This document shows positions 43,853 to 52,559 of a stretch of 64,000 nucleotides of DNA, one piece after another. The position numbers and the translations under genes were made by a program. Origin of the DNA: a bacterium (GTDB lineage: Bacteria; Desulfobacterota; Binatia; DP-6); contig JAHCID010000002.1 of NCBI GenBank assembly GCA_026129405.1, positions 1-64,000 of the forward strand. The letters run 5' to 3'. The first letter of the stretch is position 1. Each line of letters begins with the position of its first letter. The notes below the pieces were generated by a model, which worked only from the letters and a program-made list of their open reading frames with translations, did not search any database and was not told where the DNA came from.

Positions 43853-44000
43853 CCGGCTTTGCAGGGATTGAAACGGCTCACGGCAGGCGTGCGGAGCCGT
43901 TTCGGGAGTTGAAATGGCCTGCGCCACGCTCGCGCGCCCCACTTCGAGGCTTGAAGTAGCTCGCGCCACGCGCGCGTTCCCCACTTCGACGACTCGAACC
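43853..44000. repeat. Tandem array of about four degenerate, hairpin-forming units (~42-bp period)
   Basis: GAA-centred units recur at 43870, 43911, 43953 and 43996. Unit 2 folds as GCCGTTTC (43896-43903), 7-base loop, GAAATGGC (43911-43918). Unit 3 folds as ACTTC (43941-43945), 7-base loop, GAAGT (43953-43957). Unit 4 holds TTCGA/TCGAA. GAAACGGCTC (43870-43879) also pairs with GAGCCGTTTC (43894-43903). The arms differ between units, but the changes are mostly compensatory. It lies between the oxidoreductase and a convergent VapC. Confidence 0.65.
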
Positions 44001-44119
44001 CAGGCGCGGTCGGGGCGCCGCAGAAGGTATACGTCCTGCCGGCCTGCTGGCGTCGGAGGGGTGCAGTTGCGCCTCGAGCGAGCGCGCAAAGGAGAGGGCC
44101 GCTGACCGCCTCCGGCGGC

Positions 44120-44509
44120 CTACCAGACGCACCGCCGCACGTGCCGCGTGATCGCCTCGTCGCAGGTCACGATCCGCGCCTCGAGACGTCGGCTCTGCGC
44201 GATCAGCATGCGGTCGAAGGGGTCATCGTGCGGAATGTCGAGCAGGCCTGCCACGACGGCGTCTTCGGGATCGATCGAGGCGAGCAGGAACCCCCATCGA
44301 TCGTGTAGCTCCGGATAGCGCACCAGGTACTCGTCGACGCCGGTGAGACGTCCCTTGCGTCGCTTGATCGCGATCTCCCACAACGAGGCGGCAGAGACGA
44401 CGATCTGATTGTCGGGTTTGGCGATCGTTCGGCGTGCGGTGCGGCCCAGCTCGGGGGCATCGGCCATCCACCAGAGTAGGGCGCACGTGTCGAGGAGGAA
44501 GGTGCTCAC
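44120..44509 (-). CDS. vapC: VapC-type PIN-domain ribonuclease toxin
   Basis: 129 aa from GTG 44509, which overlaps the antitoxin stop as GTGA (an in-frame GTG at 44515 is also possible). The PIN motifs are present: FLLDTCALLWW (first Asp), SAASLWEIAIKRRKG (Glu), HDDPFDRMLIAQSRRL (Asp) and VTCDEAI (Asp). Such toxins cleave tRNA or rRNA when the antitoxin is degraded. The gene is complete and intact, unlike the other VapC remnants in the window. Confidence 0.9.
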   Translation of the reverse strand: MSTFLLDTCALLWWMADAPELGRTARRTIAKPDNQIVVSAASLWEIAIKRRKGRLTGVDEYLVRYPELHDRWGFLLASIDPEDAVVAGLLDIPHDDPFDRMLIAQSRRLEARIVTCDEAITRHVRRCVW

Positions 44510-44727
44510 CCCCACCGCGAGTCGTCGGGACCGACTCCTCCCAGCACATCCCCAGCGATGCGGCCCCGGAACGTCCCGGGTTTGCGGTCGCCAGGCGGCG
44601 TCACGGCCACCAGCCGAGCGTACGGCTTGCCCGCCTTCGCGATGACGACCTCCTCGCCCCGGTGCGCCCGCTCGAGAAGCTTCGAGAAGTTCGTCTTGGC
44701 CTCGTGGACGTTCGCGATGATCGCCAT
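44506..44727 (-). CDS. vapB: Phd/YefM-type antitoxin (VapB-like)
   Basis: 73 aa. MAIIANVHEAKTNFSKLLER and GEEVVIAKAGKPYARLV are the Phd/YefM DNA-binding fold. The C-terminus (GTFRGRIAGDVLG) would neutralise the adjacent toxin. It is first in the operon and overlaps the toxin gene by 4 bp. A palindrome lies 11 bp upstream of the ATG and fits autoregulation by the antitoxin or complex. It is a typical mobile addiction module. Confidence 0.9.
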   Translation of the reverse strand: MAIIANVHEAKTNFSKLLERAHRGEEVVIAKAGKPYARLVAVTPPGDRKPGTFRGRIAGDVLGGVGPDDSRWG

Positions 44728-44737
44728 GGAGTCAGGT

Positions 44738-44756
44738 TAGTCCACTGATCGGACTA
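44738..44756. promoter_or_regulatory. Inverted repeat upstream of vapBC (candidate operator)
   Basis: TAGTCC (44738-44743) and GGACTA (44751-44756) are exact reverse complements with a 7-base spacer. The site ends 11 bp from the antitoxin ATG on the minus strand, where the VapB-VapC complex is expected to bind and repress. The arms are short, so chance is possible. Confidence 0.5.
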
Positions 44757-44964
44757 GGACAAACGGTCGCCGCCGGGCATCATCGCGAGTCGCCCGCCGC
44801 CGGCCTCGAGTCTTCGGCATCTATCGTTGCGGCACCAGCACCACCGGACGGGTGGTCCGCTTCGAGTCGACCGACGAGCTGCTGCTGCGCTGGACCCTGA
44901 CGGCGATCGGAGCCGCAAGCCGCTGAACGGACGCGCCAACGCGAGAACGAGGAGGGACGATCCG

Positions 44965-45894
44965 ATGATTCGCAGGGCACACGGTTACTGACTCCTCGCC
45001 GGCATGGCGAGCACCGCACTTCTCCTGGCGGGAGCCCACCCCGCCGCCGCGACGTTCGCGGTCACGGTCAGCGGCAAGACCACGACGGTCACCCAGCTCG
45101 ACGCCGACCTCGTGGTGGCGACGCGCATGCCCGACGGCGGTCTGCTGGTGAGCGTCAGCGGCTCGCTGCTGTCCTCCCCGCCGCCGACCAACCCGATCCT
45201 CCGCAGCCCCGCCACGTCGACGGCGGTGGCGGCGATGGTCCTCGCGCTCGACTCGGCGCTCCCGGGATCGCTGACGCTCGATCTCCCCGGTGAAGCCGAC
45301 GTGACGATTCCCGGCACTGCCGCGACGATCGGCGGGTCGCTCAAGGTGCGGGGCGGGGCGGCCGCCGCGCAGACCGTGCGGATCGGCCTCGCGGGGGAGC
45401 CCGTGACGATCAAGCGAGACGCGACCGTCGATCTCGGCGGCGCCTTCGACCAGCTCGTCATGGGCGAGGACTTCCACGCGGCTCGTTCGCTCAGCCTCGA
45501 GGGCATCGACGATCTCGACGCAGGGACTGTGCAGGTCGATCGAAGCCTGAAGATCGACTCGACGCGCGACGGAGATGCCGTCGACGTCAAGGTGAGCCAC
45601 CTCGAGGTGGGTACGTCGTTCACCTTCCGGAGCGCGGCGCGCGCGTACCTGTACGTCGGGCAGGGCTCGGTCGGCCGCAACACGACGATCGACTTCAGCG
45701 CCGGAGACATTGCCACGGGCTACGCTTTCTTCAGCACCGGCGGGAACTCTCTCACGGCGTCCTCCCGGGCGGGCCTGTCGACCTTTCTCGGCCTCGGCCG
45801 CTACGGCCTCGCCACCGTGAAGGGCTCCGTCACCGTGACCATGCTCGGGGCCGCTCCGAATTCATCCTCGCGAAGGCGTGCTCGCGGGGACCAC
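44965..45894 (+). pseudogene. Secreted repetitive protein gene with nonsense codon and frameshift
   Basis: GAGGAGG precedes the ATG at 44965, the natural start. After eight codons comes an in-frame TGA (44989-44991) where the signal-peptide frame would continue as LLAGMASTALLLAGAHPAAA; a TGG-to-TGA change explains it. Past an ATG at 45004 the frame gives a beta-strand-rich repeat protein (GSLTLDLPGEADVTIPG, LKVRGGAAA). Near 45860-45890 the frame is broken: EFILAK continues as GVLAGTT in another frame. The gene is thus probably dead, unless the ATG at 45004 is used. Confidence 0.6.
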
Positions 45895-45926
45895 ATCGAG
45901 GAGAGGGGGAGCGAGCACGCCTCCAC

Positions 45927-47207
45927 CTACCTGCACGCGATCACGCCCCTCCCGTTCGGCGCCGCGCAGCGCGGCGAGGGCGATCCCGGCAGGCCGAGCA
46001 CGGTGCGCCCGCAGTCCTCGCTCGGGTTCCCGGTGCGATAGAGCTCCACTTCCACCGCATAGGGCGGCGGGCCGGCGTCGTCCGGGAGCACGCCCTGCGG
46101 GATGGCGACGCGCACGTCCCAGACGTTCGGATCGCGACGGGACGGGCCCATCTGCATGCGCGCCACCTGCGTGAGGGTGGTGCCCCGGTTGACGAACGTC
46201 CAGCGGGTGCCCTTCTGCTTCCATTCGAAGGGCGGGCCGCTGACGGTCGTGCCGGGGATCCGCTCGGCGACGATCGCCCGGCCGGTCGCGTCGCGCAGCG
46301 TGACGATCTTGTCCAGGAACTGGGGATCGAACTGCGGGTTGTGGAACGGCGTCCCCGGCGGGAGGCGCACGCCGGCCCGGAGCTTCAGGAAGTCCTTGCG
46401 CCCCGGCTGGAAGCTGCCGAAGCGGAGCGTGACCTTCTCGAGCGGCCCGCCGAGGCAGAAGTCGCAGCCGTCGAGGATGCCGTCACCGTCGACGTCGGGC
46501 TCGGTGGGCGAGGTCGGCGGCGGACATGACGACGAGACGCCGTCGCAGACCTCGGCCGTGTCGCATGCGTTCTCCGGCAGCCGGCAGAGCGTGCCGGCAG
46601 GCTTCAGGTGCTGGACGCAGGTGCCGGCCCCGTCACACGAGGCACCCGCGGTGCAGGCGGCGCCGTCGGAGGCACACGTCCATCCGGACGGGCGCGGCGT
46701 GCAGAGCTCCGTGCAGCAATCTCCACCGCTCGCGCCTTCGTCGCACTGCTCGCCGTCGTCGACGACGCCGTTGCCGCACGTCTCGGGCAGGCGCACGGCC
46801 TCGAGCGGCCCGCTGATGTTGAAACAGCTCCGCGTCGGTTGGACGGACTCCTGAAACGTGCCGGTGAACGTCTGTCCGTCCGCCGCCACGACGGCGTCGA
46901 TGGACCAGGGGATGATGATGACCTGGCCGGTGAAGATGTTGAAGCAGGAGCCCTGACCGTCCAGGTGGAGGGCGCCGCTGAGCGGATCGACCGTGCCGCC
47001 GGAGTACCCGGACGGCGGCTCGACCGTCACGGCGGAGCCCGCCTGCACGAGCGTGAACAGGCTTTCGTACGTGAACCCGAAGGTGGTCTCGTGCTGGGTC
47101 ACCTTCCATCGTCCGGTGACGTCGATCTGCGCGACTGCCGGGGCGGCCCACAGGCCTGCCATGAGCGCCATCGAGAGCAAGCGGACGATCGGCGAGACGG
47201 TGCGCAT
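45927..47207 (-). CDS. Secreted protein with Myxococcus-type Cys-rich repeat
   Basis: 426 aa from the ATG at 47207, preceded by GGGGGAG. A signal peptide (SMALMAGLWAAPAVA) is followed by a domain with FTYESLFTLVQAG. The cysteine-rich repeat CGNGVVDDGEQCDEG and CASDGAACTAGASCDG follow at residues about 145-230, the pattern known from myxobacterial surface proteins. DGDGILDGCDFC resembles calcium-binding thrombospondin type 3 motifs. The C-terminal 180 residues are a beta-domain (LDKIVTLRDATGRAIV). It is probably an outer-surface or extracellular protein of unknown role. Confidence 0.8.
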   Translation of the reverse strand: MRTVSPIVRLLSMALMAGLWAAPAVAQIDVTGRWKVTQHETTFGFTYESLFTLVQAGSAVTVEPPSGYSGGTVDPLSGALHLDGQGSCFNIFTGQVIIIPWSIDAVVAADGQTFTGTFQESVQPTRSCFNISGPLEAVRLPETCGNGVVDDGEQCDEGASGGDCCTELCTPRPSGWTCASDGAACTAGASCDGAGTCVQHLKPAGTLCRLPENACDTAEVCDGVSSSCPPPTSPTEPDVDGDGILDGCDFCLGGPLEKVTLRFGSFQPGRKDFLKLRAGVRLPPGTPFHNPQFDPQFLDKIVTLRDATGRAIVAERIPGTTVSGPPFEWKQKGTRWTFVNRGTTLTQVARMQMGPSRRDPNVWDVRVAIPQGVLPDDAGPPPYAVEVELYRTGNPSEDCGRTVLGLPGSPSPRCAAPNGRGVIACR

Positions 47208-47391
47208 CAGTGACTCCCCCCAGGCACTCGCGGTATCGCAGCGCATGCGGCGGCGTCAACGGGAAGCAAGCAAAACCGATGACGCGGCGCGCGCGCAGGC
47301 GCGTGATCACTCGTGTCGCGGTCCTGCGATCGGACCCGGCGCCCACGCCCGGCGCGCCGGATACACGCCTGGGCGAGCGTGGCGCCGGCGA

Positions 47392-48573
47392 TCAGCGCAC
47401 GACGCCGGCGAGCCAGGCGAGGAGCCGTGCATCCTCGCCCGCCCCCGCGAGGAACGATACGCCCACCGGTGCGCCGTCGACCATGCCGGCGGGCACGGTC
47501 ACCTGCGGTAGACGCCCGATGCTGGCGAACGTCTGCAGCGTGAGCGTCGGCGTCATGTAGGCGTCGTCGGTGCGGTCGCCGAAGGGATGGCCCTTGCGCG
47601 GCGGCGGCGCCGAGGTCGTGGGGATGCAGAGGAGCCGTCCGTCGGCGAGCGCGCCGCCGAGCCGCGCCGCCAGCCGCTCGCGGAGCGCCACGCGCTCGCC
47701 GAGCCGCGCGCGATCGACCTGGTCGAGCAGCCGGAAGTTGGCGGCGATCAGGTCGCCGAACTGCGGCCGAGCCGACGCCACCCAGCTGCCGAGCGACGCC
47801 GCGATCTCGGCCCACTGGAGCTGACAGTGGGTCGCGAGCCAGGTCGCCGGATTGCGGCCCTCGGAGCCCACGAGGTCGGCCAGTCCGACCTCCTCGGCGT
47901 GCACGCCGTGCGTCGCCAGCCAGGCGCGCCCGGCGTCGAGGACGCCCGGCTCGGCGAGCGTCCAGGCTTCGCGCACCAGCGCGACCCGCGGCGACGGGCC
48001 GGCGGGACGATCCTCGAGCCCGGCGAGGACCCGCATGGCGCGCGCCAGGGTCGGAAGATCGCGCGCCATCGCCCCCACCGTGTCGAAGCTCGGCGCGAAC
48101 GGCATGACGCCCGCCAGGGAGACGCGATCGTGCGTCGGCCGCATGCCGAAGACGCCGCAGCTCGCTGCCGGCACACGCACCGAGCCGGTCGTGTCGGTGC
48201 CGAGGCCGACGTCGCACTCGCCGCCCGCCACCGCCGACGCCGAGCCGCTCGACGACCCGCCGGGGATGCGATCGGGCGCCGCGGGGTTCCGCGGCGTGCC
48301 GTAGTGGGCGTTCTCGCCGATGATGCTGAACGCCAGCTCGTCGCTGATCGTCTTGCCGACGAGGCGCGCGCCCGCCGCCAGCAGCAGCTCGACGGCGACG
48401 GCGTGCGCCACCGCCGGCGGATGCGTCTCGCGCCAGCGCGGGTTGCCGCAGCCCGTCCGATGCCCGGCGACGTCGATCAGGTCCTTCACGGCCAAGCGGA
48501 GACCGTCGAGCGTCCCGCTGCCCGTCGGCGCGACGGTGAAGCGCTCGATGAAGGCGTCGGTGGCCGTTTCCAC
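47392..48573 (-). CDS. Amidase-signature (AS) family hydrolase
   Basis: 393 aa, shorter than most amidases (450-500). The Ser-cisSer-Lys triad is visible: Lys in RLAVKDLIDVAG, cis-Ser in PGGSSSGSASAVAGG and the nucleophile Ser in TDTTGSVRVPAA. It resembles AtzF, glutamyl-tRNA amidotransferase A and plant amidases (AMI1-like) in size. No GatB or GatC lies near, so it is a stand-alone amide hydrolase. The ATG at 48573 gives METATDAF. Confidence 0.9.
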   Translation of the reverse strand: METATDAFIERFTVAPTGSGTLDGLRLAVKDLIDVAGHRTGCGNPRWRETHPPAVAHAVAVELLLAAGARLVGKTISDELAFSIIGENAHYGTPRNPAAPDRIPGGSSSGSASAVAGGECDVGLGTDTTGSVRVPAASCGVFGMRPTHDRVSLAGVMPFAPSFDTVGAMARDLPTLARAMRVLAGLEDRPAGPSPRVALVREAWTLAEPGVLDAGRAWLATHGVHAEEVGLADLVGSEGRNPATWLATHCQLQWAEIAASLGSWVASARPQFGDLIAANFRLLDQVDRARLGERVALRERLAARLGGALADGRLLCIPTTSAPPPRKGHPFGDRTDDAYMTPTLTLQTFASIGRLPQVTVPAGMVDGAPVGVSFLAGAGEDARLLAWLAGVVR

Positions 48574-48783
48574 GCCCGAGCCCTACGCCATCGTCCCGCG
48601 GCGCGCGAGCGCCGGCGGGCTGCCTTTCGTTTCGCCGACGTGCGCGAAAGGGCGCCTCGGGAAGCCGTACCTCGCCTGCCTGCGCGATCGGTCCGGCAAC
48701 GAGCCCTGCAGGCCGCATCGCATGCGCCGAGCGACCGGCGCCGCGCGCATCTCCCTGCGCACGCATCTGCTACACTCGCGGAC

Positions 48784-49326
48784 GTGGTCGTCCACACGAT
48801 CGGCCATTCCACCCGCGCGCTCGACGACTTTCTCGCACTGCTCGCCGCGCACGGCATCCGCGCCGTTGCCGACGTCCGACGGCACCCCGGTTCGCGCCGG
48901 CATCCGCACTTCGCCCGCGACGCGCTCGCGACGTCGCTGGCGGAGCGTGGGTTCGGGTACGATTGGATGCCGGAGCTGGGCGGCCGCCGCCGCGCGCAGC
49001 CCGACTCGCCGCATCGTGCCTGGCGTGAGGAGAGCTTCCGCGCCTACGCCGATCACATGGACGGCACCGAGTTTCGGGACGCGCTCGCGACCCTGCTCGC
49101 GAACGCCGAGCGGCGTTCGACGGCGATCATGTGCGCCGAGGCCGTGCCGTGGCGCTGCCATCGCCGGCTCATCGCCGACGCGCTCCTCGCCCGCGGCGTC
49201 GAAGTGCGGCACGTCGTGGGGCCCGGGACGCCGAAGATCCACACCCTGACCAGACACGCGCGGCTCGACGGCGAGCGCGTCGTGTACGACGCCGGCCAGC
49301 CGGACCTGCCGGCGCTGGGACGCTGA
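48784..49326 (+). CDS. DUF488 family protein
   Basis: 180 aa from GTG 48784. VHTIGHSTRALDDFLALLAA and VADVRRHPGSRRHPHF open the domain, and IMCAEAVPWRCHRRLIADAL with its Cys-x-His pattern is the family hallmark. The function of DUF488 is not known to me; Cys and His residues suggest a metal site or thiol chemistry. It is divergent from the amidase by 210 bp. A TACACT -10-like box occurs about 10 bp before the start. Confidence 0.85.
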   Translation: MVVHTIGHSTRALDDFLALLAAHGIRAVADVRRHPGSRRHPHFARDALATSLAERGFGYDWMPELGGRRRAQPDSPHRAWREESFRAYADHMDGTEFRDALATLLANAERRSTAIMCAEAVPWRCHRRLIADALLARGVEVRHVVGPGTPKIHTLTRHARLDGERVVYDAGQPDLPALGR

Positions 49327-49693
49327 CGCTCGCCGAGAACACACGGCAGATCGGGCGCCCCGTCTCCACCTTCCTGGCGGCGGGCTTCACGCGCCCGGTC
49401 GCCGCGCATGCGGCGCGCAAGCACCCGACTTCGGACGCGCTCATGCAGATCGTCTCGCCCGTCGGCAAGCGGGTACCTGCGCATCCCCCACGCGAACGTG
49501 CTCGTATCGTTCGGGGTGGCCGAAGGCGTCCTCCCGACCGACGACGTTTCGCGCGCATGGGGCGCCGGAATCCGCCCGCCGACTTTGTGCCGATCACCGA
49601 CGCCTCGTGGCGTTCGCGGTACCGGCCGATTCGAATGCGTGCACGCCGCTCGGCCCGATCAACCTCGAGAGCTTCGATCAGCTGACGTTCTGA
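49327..49693 (+). pseudogene. Fragments of a decayed gene, frame-shifted
   Basis: Plus-strand peptides with coding character occur in different frames: YLRIPHANVLVSFGVAEGVL (about 49470-49529) and CTPLGPINLESFDQLTF-stop (to 49693). Between them DFVPITDAS occurs in another frame. No continuous frame joins them, and I cannot name the family. It reads as the decayed end of a secreted or periplasmic protein gene. Confidence 0.35.
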
Positions 49694-49777
49694 ATCGCCC
49701 GCTCCGACGTACGTCGCGTTGCGCGCCGCCGTGCGGCGGTCGGCGATCAGCGCACCGACGCCGTCCGAGCGCCCCCC

Positions 49778-51088
49778 TCAGCCGCGGTAGGTCGACGGGT
49801 CGGTGGTGTACTCGGGCCGGCCGTAGGCGGCGAGGCGCTTGCCGACGAGGCGGACCGTGTAGCCGTCGACCGCGTTGCGCAGGAGGGGCAGGCGGCTCGC
49901 GAGACGAACGCCCGTGAAGCGCCCGAGGATGAACGGCGCCGTGAGCGCGACGCGGGCGAAGTCGGCAGCGCGGATCGGCACGCCCATGGCGGCGGCGGCC
50001 TTGCGGTCACCACCGCGGAAGCCGAGCAGGAACATCTTGCTCCAGCTCTTCTCGACGGCGTCGAAGGCGCGATCGAACGGGGTCCGCGTCGGCCGCAGGT
50101 ACGCCTCCATCGTCGCGCCGACGAGGGCGTGGCAGGTCGTGTCGAAGTCGTCCCGCAGACAGGCGGCGCGCGCGTGTACCACGCGGATGACGTCGTCCTG
50201 TGTCGCTGGCAGCAGCTCCTCGGGCAGCCCGAGCAGGTAGGCGCGGTAGCGGCTGAATTCGAGCATGACGCGCTCGCGTGCGTCGAAGGTGGTGCGGCCG
50301 CGGCGGCGGGCGCGCATCGCTAGCAGGTAGACGTTGACCATGCCGGCGGGCACCTGATCGATCTGCGGGACGGGCACGCCGTAGACGTCGACGTCCCAGC
50401 GATCGGAGCGGGTCAGCGCGTTGAAGCGGACGATCGAGTGCATCAGCCGCACCATCGCGGCCGCCTCGAAGCCGGCCTGGTGGCGATCCAGCGCGCCGGG
50501 CAGGGTGGTGACGGCGAAGAAGCTCGCCGTCTCGTTGATGCGGAAGGCCGCGCGGCGCTCCGAGAGCGCGCCGGTGAGCGCCATGGGGAGCGCGGCATAG
50601 CTGTTGAGGAACGTCGCCAGGAACGCGCCGCGGATGAGGAACGGCGAGAGGTAGGCCGCGCTCACGCGCAGGTGGCGAGCGCCTTCTTCGACGAGGTCCA
50701 TGTCGAGCCAGGTGGGCCTGGCCTCCATCGACGCGATCAGCGCGCGCAGCTCGTCGGGGGCGCCCGGGACGCATTCGACGCCCTCGCGGCACGCCTGGCG
50801 CAGCATGCCGACGAGCTCCTGCAGGCCATAGCGCCCGAGCAGCGCGGCGTAGCGGTCGGCGACGACGTCGCCCAGCATCGTGGTCGAGCGGACGAGCTCG
50901 ACCGCGCGCTCGTCGTCGAGGAGCGGCCGGCGCGGGGCGACCCACGCGGGCAGCGCCGACCTGTCGGCCGGGTCGCGCGTGAAGCGGAACGGGGTCTTGT
51001 CGAAGTCGATCTTGCCGTAGACGGCGGGAAGCGCGGTGCGCTGGCTGCGAGCGCGTTCCGCGAGCGCGGGGTAGTGCACGAGTTGCAT
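49778..51088 (-). CDS. DUF2236/MpaB-type oxygenase-like protein
   Basis: 436 aa. It has the helical DUF2236 pattern shared with MpaB and latex-clearing proteins: FLIRGAFLATFLNSYAALPM, RINETASFFAVTTLPGAL and the His-bearing EAAAMVRLMHSIVRF. Members are haem-containing or putative oxygenases that cleave polyisoprene or act in fungal and bacterial secondary metabolism. There is no signal peptide. It is divergent from the tetR gene over a 33-bp gap that holds overlapping palindromes, so it is very likely the repressor's target. Confidence 0.78.
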   Translation of the reverse strand: MQLVHYPALAERARSQRTALPAVYGKIDFDKTPFRFTRDPADRSALPAWVAPRRPLLDDERAVELVRSTTMLGDVVADRYAALLGRYGLQELVGMLRQACREGVECVPGAPDELRALIASMEARPTWLDMDLVEEGARHLRVSAAYLSPFLIRGAFLATFLNSYAALPMALTGALSERRAAFRINETASFFAVTTLPGALDRHQAGFEAAAMVRLMHSIVRFNALTRSDRWDVDVYGVPVPQIDQVPAGMVNVYLLAMRARRRGRTTFDARERVMLEFSRYRAYLLGLPEELLPATQDDVIRVVHARAACLRDDFDTTCHALVGATMEAYLRPTRTPFDRAFDAVEKSWSKMFLLGFRGGDRKAAAAMGVPIRAADFARVALTAPFILGRFTGVRLASRLPLLRNAVDGYTVRLVGKRLAAYGRPEYTTDPSTYRG

Positions 51089-51089
51089 T

Positions 51090-51109
51090 CTTACAGGTGG
51101 TAAGTTACC
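51090..51109. promoter_or_regulatory. Overlapping palindromes between the DUF2236 and tetR genes
   Basis: CTTAC-N5-GTAAG (51090-51104) and GGTAA-G-TTACC (51099-51109) overlap in the 33-bp gap between divergent starts at 51088 and 51122. This is the expected TetR operator position. The dyads share the half-site GGTAA. No full promoter was resolved. Confidence 0.65.
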
Positions 51110-51121
51110 AGGTCAACGACG

Positions 51122-51817
51122 ATGGGCATGCGCAAGCGGCTGAGCGCGACGGAGCGCCGGGAGCAGATCCTCGACGTCACGCACGCGATCGTCGACGCCG
51201 AGGGCTTCCACGCGGCCACCCCGGGCCGGATCGCCGGCGCTGCGCGCATCACGCGCCCCGTGCTGTACCAGCAGTTCGGCGACCTGGCGGGCGTGTTCGT
51301 CGCGCTGATCGACCGCGAGGGCACGCGGGCCTCCGCGCAGTTCGTCGCCGCGATCGGGCGCCCCGGCTCGCTGGCGAGCACGTTCGAAGGCGTGCTCGAC
51401 GCGCTCGATGCGCATCCCGCGACGTGGCGCTTGTTCCTCGTCCCGCCGGAGGGCGCGCCGCCGGCCCTGCACGAGCGACTCGCCGCCGCGCAGCGCAACG
51501 TCCACCGCTACCTCGAGGGGGAGCTGCGCCGCCGGTTCCCCGACCTCGCCGACCCCGACTATACGGCGCGGCTCCTGCAGGCGGCGGGACGCGAGCTGCT
51601 GCGGCTGCGCCTCGTCGACGCGAAGCACGCGACGAACGCGCGGCTGGGGGCGCTCGTGCGCGACCTCGGTGCGTGCCTCCTCAGGGGGACGGGAACGCCG
51701 CCGCCAGCTCGCGCGCCAGGTCCACGTAGAACGTCTGCATGCGATGCTCGAGTGCCTCGCGCCGCTCCCCGCTCGGGGGCGAGAACGGTGGGACGAGGTC
51801 CAGCCCCAGGTCGGTGA
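51122..51817 (+). CDS. TetR-family transcriptional regulator
   Basis: 231 aa. The N-terminal helix-turn-helix is TERREQILDVTHAIVDAEG, then RITRPVLYQQFGDLAG. The C-terminal ligand domain is not recognisable. After about residue 190 the sequence is Pro/Arg-rich and overlaps the convergent lipase gene by 137 bp, so the real protein end may be unusual. It is divergent from the DUF2236 gene and probably represses it through the dyads between them. The start at 51122 gives MGMRKRL; an ATG two codons later is also possible. Confidence 0.88.
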   Translation: MGMRKRLSATERREQILDVTHAIVDAEGFHAATPGRIAGAARITRPVLYQQFGDLAGVFVALIDREGTRASAQFVAAIGRPGSLASTFEGVLDALDAHPATWRLFLVPPEGAPPALHERLAAAQRNVHRYLEGELRRRFPDLADPDYTARLLQAAGRELLRLRLVDAKHATNARLGALVRDLGACLLRGTGTPPPARAPGPRRTSACDARVPRAAPRSGARTVGRGPAPGR

Positions 51818-52547
51818 CGTGCCACCAGCCGAGCTGGTTCAGGTGGTCCGCATCGAGCACCGGGTGCTGGAGATACTCCGGACGCCAGGTCGCCGAGGTC
51901 ACGGACACCAGGCCGTCGTTGTCGCCCTCGTACGCCTGGATGACGGCCCAGGAGTCGCGCAGCGGCGTGAAGACCCGTGCCTGCTCCTGCGCGCCCGCGA
52001 TCGTGCGGAAGCGAACCCCGCAGCCGCGCTCGAAGTCGGCGGCGAGCTGGTCGAACGCGCGGCAGCTGGTGGTCGTCAGGTCGCGGAAGCCGTCGAGGTC
52101 GTCGATGCGCAGGAGTGCCAGGATGACGAGGAGCGGCCGCGCCGGCTCGAGGGCGACGTCGGCGAACGACGTGCCCAGGTGCGGTGTGCCGATCGTCGTC
52201 AGCGACGCGACCTTGTCGTGGATCGCGTCGCCGCGATGCTCGTAGAGCATGTGGCGGGCATCGAGTCCGCCCATGCTGTGGCCGATGATGTGCACCTTGG
52301 GAGCGCCGGCCTCGCGGAGGACGCGCTCCACGTCCTCGCGCAGCGCGGTGGCGCGATCGTGGACTCCCCTGGCCCACGGGACGTTCCCGTGGTGCGCCGA
52401 GAACCCCTCGCGCGTGAGCGTGCTGCGGATCAGCCGCCAGTAGTGCCTGCAGTCGCTCCGGCCATTGTCGTGCAGGGGCACGGTGTGCGCCAGGAGGATG
52501 TCGAACCGGCAGATGCCGTGCGCGAGGATGATCGGATACGTGCCCAT
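51681..52547 (-). CDS. Alpha/beta-hydrolase lipase-like protein
   Basis: 288 aa. PIILAHGICRFD supplies the oxyanion-hole region and IIGHSMGGLDARHML the nucleophilic Ser. Asp and His are probably in YEGDNDGLVSV and VLDADHLNQLG. It resembles the cytosolic or periplasmic triacylglycerol lipase family (Burkholderia lipase-like), but no signal peptide is seen. It is downstream of a helical protein of unknown family on the same strand, and its 3' end overlaps tetR. Confidence 0.82.
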   Translation of the reverse strand: MGTYPIILAHGICRFDILLAHTVPLHDNGRSDCRHYWRLIRSTLTREGFSAHHGNVPWARGVHDRATALREDVERVLREAGAPKVHIIGHSMGGLDARHMLYEHRGDAIHDKVASLTTIGTPHLGTSFADVALEPARPLLVILALLRIDDLDGFRDLTTTSCRAFDQLAADFERGCGVRFRTIAGAQEQARVFTPLRDSWAVIQAYEGDNDGLVSVTSATWRPEYLQHPVLDADHLNQLGWWHVTDLGLDLVPPFSPPSGERREALEHRMQTFYVDLARELAAAFPSP

Positions 52548-52559
52548 GGCGCGATCTCC

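Noticed and set aside
43853-44000. CRISPR array
   Set aside because: Units are only partly similar, have no constant repeat with variable spacers, and no cas gene is nearby; a hairpin-repeat array fits better.
49327-49777. Intact small gene after DUF488
   Set aside because: Coding-like peptides fall in different frames and do not join; treated as debris.
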